Positions 1 through 7,776 of a DNA stretch of 19,624 nucleotides are shown piece after piece. Each line of letters opens with the position of its first letter. Position 1 is the first letter of the stretch. The stretch lies in the NCBI GenBank assembly GCA_001632435.1, contig KV424004.1, positions 25,104 to 44,727 on the forward strand, in the 5' to 3' direction. The notes under the pieces are model-generated. The model made no database searches. It saw only the letters and a list, made by a program, of their open reading frames with translations, and was not told where the DNA came from. Origin of the DNA: Calocera cornea HHB12733. Taxonomy: Eukaryota > Basidiomycota > Dacrymycetes > Dacrymycetales > Dacrymycetaceae. The translations under genes and the position numbers were made by a program.

Positions 1-638
1 CGTTCTTTGCGCCGGCTTGCCTCTTCAAAGAGTAGAGCAATGAGCTCGTTGGATGTGCTGGTGGTGCGTCCAAGGCGAGAGCCAAGGAGCGATTGCGTGA
101 AGGTGTCCCAAGACTCCGGGAGTGATGTCGTGAGGAGGTTGACAAAGAGTTTGTCGGGTATGAGTTCGCCTTGCATGTGCAGTTGCTCTTGCAGGCGTCG
201 CATCTCCGTAACGTGGGTGACCATGTCAAACCCCTCAAGTGCTTGCGCTCGGAAGAGTCGCCGCTGGAGTGCCATAACCCCCATCTCTCCGCGCATCTCC
301 TTCACCATGATCAACTGGGACCACATCTCCGCCGCTGTCCCTGCACCAATCAAGTGCACCATGTCCGCATCTCCCACACACAGCTCAATCTGGTTCTGCG
401 CCCTCACGTCTATTGCCTCCCAATCCGCAATCCTCTGACTCTCCGTCTCTGTCGGGTTGTCCTTGTCCATAGCCTTTGGCTTGGGTACCGTGCCATCGAC
501 GTACTTGAGGAGACCGCGCTCTCTCAGTATGGCTTGCATGCGCCGCTTCCATCCATACCAATTGTCTGCATTGAGCAGCTCAATCCGTAGCATAGAGGAT
601 GGCGCGTCCTTGATGTCTGATGGCATAGAGTAGGACAT
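1..638 (-). CDS. gag: Copia-type Gag polyprotein, N-terminal part (partial)
   Basis: This is the N-terminal part of a copia-type Gag, the structural protein of the cytoplasmic virus-like particle in which reverse transcription occurs. The first ATG is at 638, with an in-frame ATG four codons later at 626; an in-frame stop lies just upstream, so the start is one of these two. About residues 16-55 read as the DUF4219/Retrotran_gag_2 (UBN2) region, with the hallmark L-N-x-x-N-W-x-x-W-K-x-x-M pattern (NADNWYGWKRRMQAILRERG) followed by Y-V-D-G. Further on come EMWSQL, then LQRRLF and EMRRLQEQL, and later PDKLFVNLLTTSLPESW, matching the usual order of Gag alpha-helical motifs. The frame is open to base 1. 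A CCHC zinc knuckle and the pol domains would follow beyond the edge. It is unrelated to the kinase array. I am confident of the family, not of the element's activity. Confidence 0.85.
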   Translation of the reverse strand, partial: MSYSMPSDIKDAPSSMLRIELLNADNWYGWKRRMQAILRERGLLKYVDGTVPKPKAMDKDNPTETESQRIADWEAIDVRAQNQIELCVGDADMVHLIGAGTAAEMWSQLIMVKEMRGEMGVMALQRRLFRAQALEGFDMVTHVTEMRRLQEQLHMQGELIPDKLFVNLLTTSLPESWDTFTQSLLGSRLGRTTSTSNELIALLFEEASRRKE

Positions 639-693
639 GACAAGTTGTGCGTGCGTGTGTGTAGTCTACCGCGTGCTGGGGTAGTCCGTTCCA

Positions 694-765
694 GAGATTC
701 GACCACGAGGAGGGCTCGACCACGAAGGAGGCTCGACCAGGGGGATGTACGACCAAAGGGGACCA
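694..765. repeat. Four-copy ~17-bp tandem repeat in the retrotransposon leader
   Basis: CGACCA recurs at 700, 717, 734 and 750 (spacing 17, 17, 16), each followed by a purine-rich stretch such as CGAGGAGGGCT or CGAAGGAGGCT. It lies in the untranslated leader between the PBS and gag. In the sense orientation of the element this gives repeated pyrimidine-rich units. Function unknown. Confidence 0.6.
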
Positions 766-854
766 CCGATGTCTTGCTGGTAAGAATAACACCCCGCGTC
801 ACCCACGGTGGGCAGCACAGACAGGCAGAGTTAGAAGAGAAGCAGTCCGGAGCA

Positions 855-866
855 GGGCTCACAACC
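855..866 (-). other. Primer binding site, half-tRNA (hemivirus) type
   Basis: The minus strand reads GGTTGTGAGCCC immediately after the LTR end TAACA. This is complementary to the anticodon stem-loop of eukaryotic initiator methionine tRNA (GGGCUCAUAACC), with one G:U wobble opposite the anticodon. Drosophila copia and yeast Ty5 are known to prime from a cleaved half-tRNA at this place. The position relative to the LTR is right. The primer itself is inferred. Confidence 0.55.
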
Positions 867-1016
867 TGTTAGAGGTATGAGGCACGAATGAAGATTGGGA
901 TTAGCCAGGATGCAGAATTTTTGCTCTGCGTCGCGTCCCTAGCTTACATAAGCTAAGAACTGTACAGTACCTAGCGAGGCGCACGTCGCGCGCCTCTCCT
1001 ACTTCGCATGCCAACA
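867..1016 (-). repeat. Putative 5' LTR of the copia element (150 bp)
   Basis: On the minus strand the segment begins TGTTGGCATG and ends CTCTAACA, giving the TG...CA ends and a 4-bp TGTT/AACA terminal inverted repeat expected of an LTR. It abuts the primer binding site directly at its inner end. The inner edge (867) is well supported by this junction. The outer edge (1016) is chosen only because it restores the inverted end; no second LTR is present for comparison. At 150 bp it is short for a copia LTR. Confidence 0.45.
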
Positions 1017-1922
1017 CCGCTCACAATGTGGCACCGGGGTCATGCATGACTTTACGGCATGGAGAGGTAGCTCCCGATTGTGCGGTTCTCATTCTGGTAC
1101 AGATGGAACATTCCCGCTGGCAGTGTGTCGTCCACCGTGCAGGTGGAAACCCTGCTTGGACTATATAGCTGTCGACCCATCGGAGTGGCAGTCTCCCTCT
1201 GCGCAAGTTCCAAAATGGATGGTTTGCTACTCTATACAGCAGATAGCCACGTCACCTCCCGGAGCACTCAGATTGGAACTAAGTGATCAATGATTTATCG
1301 ATCACACTGAAATAGACGCTCAGCACGGATGGAGCTCGGAAATATCAATCAAGGGGCAGAGACGCTGAATCTGTGCTGTCCGGAAGAGCAGCCTGAAGGC
1401 TAGCCGCGTGTTGCCAGCGTGTTGTATCACCCCCTTTTGTCACAGAGCTGTACGCTTGATCCGTCGGAATTTGACAATCTGGTGCCTCCGTGCTTCCTCA
1501 CACTGCATTCCCCAATGTCACCTTCCTGCCAGCAACATCAACATCTTGCATCCCATGAAGCGCCACATGAACCGCAGAGGCAGCTTCCAATCGAATCTGA
1601 CGTGAGCACCTGACAGTTGCTTCTGGTGGCCTCATGTGGAACACGTTGCGATAGTGCCTTTGGGCTCCTCAGGCACTGCAACCCACAAAGGCCCGTACAT
1701 TGCATACAAAGAGTTGGGTACCCTTGGTCGCGTTCCTCTCCTCCATCTTGCTCGAGTATTGTCCTCCAGGATCCGCGAGGTACTAGGACTTGCTCACGAC
1801 CACTCACCACTCCCGTTACCAATGGCACTTTCGTCGGACTCGTCGTAACTTCTCTTTCGACCAAGCAAAACTGGGGCACTGATTCCTTGAATCTCCATTC
1901 AGGGCTGCATCGCTGCAATTAG
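1017..1922. other. Intergenic stretch with no recognised gene
   Basis: About 900 bp between the copia LTR and the first readable kinase exon. Short open frames exist on both strands (for example 1538-1918 minus), but none resembles a known protein and none shows kinase motifs. The 3' part probably holds the promoter and a missing first exon of kinase A; a possible 3' splice site (TGCAATTAG) ends at 1922. A TATATAG stretch occurs near 1161, without further support as a promoter. Confidence 0.5.
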
Positions 1923-3018
1923 GGACAGCTCTGTTGAACCAGCTCAACTCGGCACTGAGTTCCCTCCCGAATCAGACGACATCTATCACTCGTATCGAGC
2001 CGCCTTGGCCGGTGGCTAGAGGTGCCAGAGGTGAAATATGGACCGCATATGTTGGCAGTGAAAAAGTCGCTCTGAAGACAATGTCAATCGTTCTACCTGT
2101 CACAGACGATGGGGCGCGGCGAAGGATTAAAGCAAGTCGTCATGTTCAGCTCGTCGGGCCCGGGGAAGAGTGACTAACGTGGCATTATACGTAGCATCTT
2201 GTGCGAGAGCTCAACGGATGGACTCGGGTTAAGCACCCAAATATTGTGGAGCTCCGAGGTGTCTGTGAGCACGGGATGCATGGTCTTGCGATGATAATGC
2301 CCTGGATGCAAGATGGTGACCTGAACACCTTCCTTCTCAAGTCCCCTAACATTCGCCGAGCGCCTTTGGTATGCTCAGGTTGCTTAATTCTTCCCCCAAA
2401 GCGCTAAACATTTCCAGGTCCGCAACATTGCTCTTGGACTGGACTATTTGCACACACTTAATCCTCCGATTGTTCATGGAGACGTTAGAGCGGTATGACG
2501 GCGCAGTCACTGAAATCAGTCAAGCAGACGACTCATCTGAGAACTAGGCCAATGTTTTGGTGGATTCATCCGGACAAGCGCGACTGGCCGACTTTGGGTT
2601 GTCGCGTGTCTTCCTGGAAGTGGAAGCCACCGATTCGTCAGGATCAAGTGCACAGCAGGGGAATGTTCGCTGGATGGCGCCAGAGCGGATATTCCCCGAA
2701 GAATTCCAGCTGACAGCTGTCACGTCCATGACCCCAGCGTCTGACATGTACTCCTTCGGAATGGTCATATACGAGATCTACACCGGGAGGATTCCTTTCT
2801 ACCAAGAGCGTAATATATGGACCATACCTGGGAGTGTCAAATCGGGCAAGCGGCCGCTCCACCCCGGCATCAGTGTTGCCGACTTGACGGGCCTTGGCGA
2901 CGATATGTGGGAGATCGCCCAGGGTTGCTGGAAACCCGATCGCTTCCTTCGACCGACGGCACGGCAAGTGATTGGACGTGCCATTACTCTTGACGATCTT
3001 TCGAGAGCGGAGGGGTAG
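1923..3018 (+). CDS. Kinase A: TKL-type protein kinase domain protein, 5' end unresolved
   Basis: This gene has four visible exons: about 1923-2131, 2195-2368, 2418-2492 and 2548-3018 (TAG). Introns are 63, 49 and 55 nt. It encodes a single kinase domain of at least 305 residues and almost nothing else. Motifs in order: degenerate glycine loop GARGEIW, beta-3 Lys in KVALK, helix-C Glu in VREL, KHPNIVELRGVCE, hinge region MPWMQDGDL, catalytic loop VHGDVRAANVL with Asp and Asn, LADFG, WMAPE, then DMYSFGMVIYEIYTG and the C-lobe WxxAxxCW motif. All residues needed for phosphotransfer are present, so it is probably active. Intron 1 uses a GC donor (AAA|GCAAGT) with a strong TGACTAAC branch region; it is the only donor there that keeps the frame shared with its paralogues. 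No in-frame ATG exists between the upstream stop at 1880 and the kinase domain, so a 5' exon is likely. It is the first member of the tandem array. The substrate is unknown. Confidence 0.8.
2132..2194 (+). other. GC-AG intron (intron 1 of kinase A)
   Basis: The donor is GCAAGT after AAA, the branch region is TGACTAAC at 2171-2178, and the acceptor is TACGTAG. Removing it joins the frame in phase 0 exactly where paralogues B, C and E have GT-AG introns. The GT four bases downstream (GTCGTC) would shift the frame. Confidence 0.7.
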
Positions 3019-3269
3019 GAGGACATGCAGTAGTGTAGCATTCCCGAGCGAACCAATTCCCGCTCCGATCGATCATTTTCATCCAGTTTGGCTGTTTGCA
3101 CCCGCGGAGGCAGCTCTAGATATGGTGTTGCGGTGTAGCATCATGCTGTGCGGCGGGATCTTGAACTACACGCTGGAATAATACCATTACTATATCACGC
3201 CAATAAAGGACGAGCCGAGGTGCACACACCTTGGACGTGTACCTCATCTTCACCCTAAGGCGCTCAGCA

Positions 3270-4630
3270 ATGTCGACGCTAGTGCTTCTACCTCCGTTAC
3301 AGTATCTCGCACACACTCAGAACTCGCTCGAGCACGAAGGCTCAATGGGTGGGGACGACCTGATGCAGCACATTACGAAGGTATCCGTAATGCCCACGGC
3401 AGTAGGATCTCTTGGTGACATTTGGACGGGATACTATGGCGACATCAAGGTTGCCATCAAAGCGATCCGGGTGTTATCCAAGCCGTCATCGACCCAGTGC
3501 CTTAAGGTGAGACGAATACTGTGGTGTGAACGGCTGGCGTCTGACGTCTGCGCAGCGTTTCACGGCCGAGATGAGATGCTGGTCGCAGCTTGGACATGTC
3601 AATATACTTACGCCTTTCGGACTCTGCGAGCATGTCAGATTTGGCATTGCGACGGTCTGGCCATGGCTCGACGAACGCGACGTGATGCGCTATCTGGCAA
3701 CGTATCCTTCGCTCTCTCGTCTACCACTGGTGAGCTGAGCGGGCGCACCTGAAGATCTAGTAGCTGACCGAAGGACATAGGTGCTTGATATTGCTCACGG
3801 CTTGAGCTATCTGCATTCGCGTGTCCCTCCTGTCGTTCATGGTGATCTGAGAGCGGTATGTGAGACTTATATCTGTATAGCACCTTGACTGAACAGCTTG
3901 GAAGCGAAATGTTCTAATTCGATCATCTGGTCAAGCCTGTATTGCGGACTTTGGTCTATCACGCACGTTACTGGAGGAGCTCTGTGAAGACATGCCTGAG
4001 TTGGGCCCTACTCGGGGTTACGCACGATGGATGGCGCCGGAGCGCCTCGACCCAGAGGCATACAGCTTGGCATTTTCCGAGTCTTTCAGCCCTGCAAGCG
4101 ATGCATACTCGTTCGGCATGGTCGTCTACGAAATGTATGCTGGCCGGAAACCATTCTATCAGACTCGTAACAATCTCGCAATTTTCTCCAAGGTCGCGTC
4201 GGGGGAGCGACCGCCCCGTCCAGATAACATCATTGTAGATGCAGGGCAGTTTGATGCGATGTGGAACATTGCTCAGGACTGCTGGAATGCGAATCCGACG
4301 AACCGACCTACTGCTATGGAGCTCGTCCGGAGAGTGGAGGTGTTGGCCACCGATTCTACCTCCCCCACTCAAGACGTCACGCGTATAGAACCTCATCCAG
4401 ATGACAAGCGACCACTCCAGTCACTGCGAAACGATGAGACTTCCAAGACTCTCGGTACCTCTCAGGGGCAACCAGGATGTTCGGTGACAGCCGTTGACCG
4501 CGCGGCGGATGATGCCCGGGCTGCAACAGCCGGCGTTGTCGCTTCAGAAACACCTGTGACCTGGTCTGTAGGCACAGTCTGGGACCTGTTGGTTTCAACA
4601 TTGGGCTCGAAGATCCCCAACCCGTATTGA
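3270..4630 (+). CDS. Kinase B: TKL-type protein kinase with C-terminal tail
   Basis: The exons are 3270-3506, 3556-3729, 3781-3855 and 3905-4630 (TGA), giving about 403 residues; introns are 49, 51 and 49 nt, all GT-AG. ATG 3270 is the first in-frame ATG; an inner ATG (SMGGDDLM) lies 29 residues further on. Motifs: DDLMQHITKVSVMP leader, GSLGDIW glycine loop, KVAIK with beta-3 Lys, helix-C Glu in TAEM, WPWLDERDVMRYL after the hinge, VHGDLRARNVL, IADFGLSR, RWMAPE, DAYSFGMVVYEMYAG, and WNIAQDCW. Catalytic Lys, Glu, Asp and both loop residues are present, so activity is likely. Unlike its neighbours it carries a tail of roughly 85 residues beyond the kinase fold. The tail is rich in Ser/Thr/Asp and has no recognised domain. 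Exon 4 could also start at a different AG, but only AAG|CGA keeps the frame and the RNVL motif. It is the second member of the array, about 250 bp after kinase A. Confidence 0.85.
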
Positions 4631-5316
4631 GGTCTGGTGGTGTTATTTTCGGACTACGTATGCGCCTCGCTTCGCCCTTATCGCTTCCGCGTATCAATAT
4701 TCTCATCACTCCTGCAGTACATACAACCATTTCCTCGTATTCTAAGATTTCCTTTAAAAAGCGCCTTCCTAAGTCGTTTTACGTTCATGCAATGTATTGT
4801 ACAGTGGGATTCCAGTGGGGTCTCGGAGGGCGCCTCGACGGCCGTGTTTCAGTACGCCGTTCAATGTCCCAAGGCAGCCTCGTGTTAAACGAGACATGCC
4901 AATTTCCTGTGGCGCACCGTAGGTGCCTTGAAAGCCCGACCTAATATCGCTTCCTGCCTCCTTGCAAGTGTATCATGTTCAAGGCCGGGAAGACGAACGT
5001 ATGAAGAGTACCTTGATCTGGACGCTGGTCAAGCACACACCGCTCATCTCGTCGAGGAGAGGCTGTGTAAGAAGCACTCGTTTCCACCCTGACCAGGACG
5101 CTTCTTTTTCAGCGACAGCGTGGCCGTCTTGCGCCGATCGTGTCGAGCGTACAGTATCCCGGGGCGGCTGGATTGGATCCCGGGACATCCAGGCACAACC
5201 TTTACTGTATAAAAGCTGTCGAACCCTACGGTCTTGAGGCTGTACAGCCGGACCACCACCTCTTCAGCTTTTCCGAGCTACCGGTCCAGCCGACGCCTTT
5301 TCCTCCACAGCCATGG
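4631..5316. other. Intergenic stretch after kinase B
   Basis: About 690 bp with no gene I can recognise. It contains the 14-mer TGTATTGTACAGTG at 4793-4806, also present downstream of kinase E at 10524-10537. Possibly 3' UTR of kinase B followed by upstream sequence of the next unit. Confidence 0.4.
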
Positions 5317-5693
5317 ATGACGGAGCGCATCCAACGTACTCAAGAGGTGCAAGAGATTCTGAGTACAGACGATCTGATGCCTCATATCTCCGCCTTGTCC
5401 GCCATCCCCGTCAATCCTAGGTTTCTGCACTGCCACGCGCGAACAATAATCAATATCGACCACTTGCTCAGGGGAATGCCAGCGCATACAGTTATCTGAA
5501 ACCGTCTTCCAACGATCAGTTGTTGCCCTTACTGACATAGACATGGCTCGGAACGCTACGCCGCCAGGGTGAGATAGCTCGCACGCGAATTCTGGGCCTG
5601 AGGACATCTAACGTGTCATAGGGCCAAGTCATCACCGATGCCGGCAATATGCGCGTCCACCTCGTCGACTATTTTCGGATGTCCCGGATGTAA
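5317..5693 (+). pseudogene. Shards of a degraded kinase-family copy
   Basis: Short pieces resemble successive parts of the neighbouring kinases, in the right order but with most of the fold missing. From ATG 5317 comes STDDLMPHISALSAIPV, which matches the leader of kinase B (DDLMQHITKVSVMP). Near 5475-5530 is GNASAYSYLKPSSNDQLLPL, resembling the end of exon 2 in paralogues (GNVKQYLEAHP...). After a CATAG acceptor, VITDAGNMRVHLVDYFRMSR (ending at a TAA, 5691-5693) resembles the exon 4 start around DFG, with DYF in its place. The glycine loop, beta-3 Lys and catalytic loop are absent. The last shard overlaps kinase C exon 1 in another frame. The first shard could instead be a real 5' exon of kinase C. 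Similarity is judged by eye and is weak for the middle and last pieces. Confidence 0.4.
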
Positions 5694-6700
5694 CAACGCT
5701 CGTCACGGGGCTAACCACAGAGGGAACCTCACGAGGCGATGTGTACACGGCATACATGGGTAGTGAGAAGGTTGCACTGAGGTTAATGAGAGTCGGCTTG
5801 GGCGTCTCTCTTTCGACAAAGGGCGTACAGGTACGCAGAAACGTCTCCATCCGTCGATCGTTCCAGCTAACGTCCTGAGGTGTGCTGCAGGTCTTAAGGA
5901 AAGAGCTCTCTAACTGGGCGAAACTGAATCATCCAAATATCCTCGAGCTCTACGGTGTGTCTACCGACGGTCCGTACGGTCTTGCACTGGTCCTGCCGTT
6001 CCTCGAGTATGGGGACGTAATGGCGTACCTCAATACCTGCCCTGCTGCACCTCGTTCACCACTAGTGAGTTATTGACTCTCATACACAGCTATTCTCATC
6101 CTGAAGCATGCAGGTGCTGGACGTTGCTCGTGGGCTGGCCTATCTCCACACGCAAGAACCACCGATAGTGCACGGCGATCTATGGCCGGTACGTTGCCGA
6201 ACATGTTCACTTGGAAAACCGAATGCTTACAGCCTGGACAGGCGAACGTACTTATCCGGCCGTCTGGTCAGGCGTGTCTTGCGGATATCGGCTTAAGGCG
6301 TGCTCAAATTAACATCTCGGAAGAAGGATGGTCGGAACCGATGGTGACGCTCCCTTACGGTCGCTGGATGGCCCCCGAGGTGCTCAATCCGCACGGTTAC
6401 CACACCACCCCCCTGGCGTCTGTAACTACTTCGGCCGATGTCTATGCCTTTGGAATGGTTGCATACACTATCTATACCGACGAAGTTCCGTTCTACGACA
6501 ACTGCAGCTATTTTGACATTGCAGCAAGGGTTGTGGCTGGCGAGCGTCCGCCTCGTCCAGGACAAGACGTTACGAAACGTGGATTCAATGAAGCCCTGTG
6601 GGACATAGTACAGCAATGCTGGAGCCCAGATGGTACGGCGCGTCCATCGTCGAAGAAGCTGCTGGACCGAATTGAGTCTGCGATTCAGGAGAAGCTGTGA
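5622..6700 (+). CDS. Kinase C: TKL-type kinase-like protein with altered beta-3 Lys and DFG; 5' end unresolved
   Basis: The visible exons are about 5622-5830, 5891-6064, 6114-6188 and 6242-6700 (TGA); introns are 60, 49 and 53 nt. The frame of exon 1 has no ATG before an upstream in-frame stop, and it begins after a plausible acceptor (GTCATAG), so a 5' exon is expected, perhaps starting near 5317. Motifs: TSRGDVYTAYMG as glycine loop, KVALRLM where the paralogues have Lys (beta-3 Lys to Arg), NHPNILELYGV, VHGDLWPANVL with catalytic Asp and Asn kept, ADIG for DFG, RWMAPE, and DVYAFGMVAYTIYTD in place of the usual YE. The metal-binding Asp remains, but the ATP-anchoring Lys is lost, which in most families abolishes or strongly lowers activity. 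Probable pseudokinase or weak kinase. A C-lobe-only copy begins two bases after its stop codon. Confidence 0.75.
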
Positions 6701-6702
6701 CG

Positions 6703-7254
6703 GACTATCTGCATTGGCTCTCGATTGTGCATAGCGATGTTAGAGGCGTATGCTCACTGTTCAAGAGCGTGGGCTTCCTGTTCACTCTCTTCTAGGCCAA
6801 TCTCCTGATAAGTGCTTCTGGTGGGGCGTGCCTGGCCGACTTTGGCTTCTCTCGCCTCGTACAGGATTTGGAGCCGAGCGAACTCTCCCAGATGAGCTTG
6901 ACATATATGAATCCTCGTTGGATGTCACCCGAGAGGATTGAGCCGGAGCGGCACGGTTTGAGCCGCGTTACGGCAATGACGCCTGCGGCAGACGTCTACT
7001 CTTGTGGCATGGTTATTTATGAGCTCTTCGCTCTTCAGGACCTGTTCTCCCACGTCCTTGGCCACCTTTTCGCCATATCAAGAATTGCCTCGGAAGGCGC
7101 ATGCCCTCCTCGCCCTAACTCAGAGGAATCACAGGTGGTGGGCATGTCGGACGACTTGTGGAGCGTAGTGGAAGACTGCTGGAAGCAAGACCGAGGGCCC
7201 CGGCCCACTGCGACGGAAGTTGTCGCGCGAGTGCAGGCATTGATCACGAAGTGA
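6703..7254 (+). pseudogene. C-lobe-only kinase fragment lacking the N-lobe
   Basis: This copy starts inside exon 3 (DYLHWLSIVHSDVRG, ending 6747), has a 48-nt GT-AG intron (6748-6795), and an intact exon 4 (6796-7254, TGA). The N-lobe, glycine loop, beta-3 Lys, helix C and all of exon 2 are missing. Within exon 3 two residues before the catalytic loop are gone and HGD has become HSD. Exon 4 is well preserved: ANLLISASGGACLADFGFSR, RWMSPE, DVYSCGMVIYEL, and WSVVEDCW. The copy begins two bases after the stop codon of kinase C, so it has no room for its own promoter. It is probably a remnant of an unequal exchange. Splicing around the kinase C stop, to make a kinase plus C-lobe fusion, is possible but no sites for it were identified. 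Confidence 0.7.
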
Positions 7255-7776
7255 CTTCACCGCTAAACACGAAGTACCATGGCGCAACCACCGGTGTTGT
7301 GAGATAATGTCGGTGCGACTGTGCGACCGCATGCACGGGGGACCAAAGAATCCCAGTGGCGGCGGGGCTGACAAGGATCACAAGTAGTGCATGCTTCCAA
7401 TCAATGTTGTTTGAAAATGGGCGCCATACCGTGTAATTTTGGTCGATTAGTGACCTCAACATACAGTATCCGACGTGATCTCCAGTTCGAGTTCGCACGG
7501 CTGTCTTGTGATAAGCGCCCAAAACGACTCAGAGGCTTCGGAATCAAATTTGCGTCGTAAGCGGGTTACGTATGGCCGAGACATCCGTGGGTGCTCCTCT
7601 GCGCATCATCTTACCGTAGGCCCATTTGACAGCCTAACCCTCTGCCTCAGTCTTCTACTACGGTCTGCTACTATATTGCGTTCGAATCCAGGACATGGCC
7701 GTCGAAAGTGCCTCTCCTCTGTGCGGAAGGATCGTCGTGGTCGTCGCTTGGATGAGAAGACTGATTCATATGTTAG
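7255..7776. other. Region upstream of kinase D, no clear gene
   Basis: About 520 bp between the C-lobe fragment and the first readable exon of kinase D. The frame of that exon is open back to 7475 without an ATG. A small separate exon beginning at ATG 7695 could belong to kinase D, but I cannot place its donor. Otherwise nothing recognised. Confidence 0.4.

Larger units (their letters stand above)
1..1016 (-). mobile_element. Ty1/copia LTR retrotransposon, 5' part, cut by the window edge
   Basis: Read on the minus strand, the order is putative 5' LTR (1016 to 867), primer binding site (866 to 855), a leader of about 215 nt, then gag from 638 running off the left edge. The gag domain, the PBS type and the short LTR all fit a fungal Ty1/copia (Pseudoviridae) element, probably of the hemivirus type that primes from the anticodon arm of initiator tRNA. 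Protease, integrase, reverse transcriptase, RNase H and the 3' LTR would lie outside the window, so completeness and activity cannot be judged. Gag has no stop or frameshift across its visible 212 codons, which suggests a fairly young copy. The LTR outer edge is the least certain part, because the target-site duplication partner is not in the window. Confidence 0.75.

Noticed and set aside
1538..1918. 126-codon open frame on the minus strand
   Set aside because: No family motifs, Cys-rich by chance composition, no supporting introns or neighbours; overlaps the probable upstream region of kinase A.
6698..6795. Kinase C fused by splicing to the following C-lobe fragment as a two-domain protein
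   Set aside because: No donor before the kinase C stop that pairs in frame with the fragment could be identified by eye; kept only as a question for transcript data.
7681..7691. GTTCGAATCC resembling a tRNA B-box/T-loop
   Set aside because: No pairing T-stem, acceptor stem or upstream A-box at a suitable distance; taken as chance.
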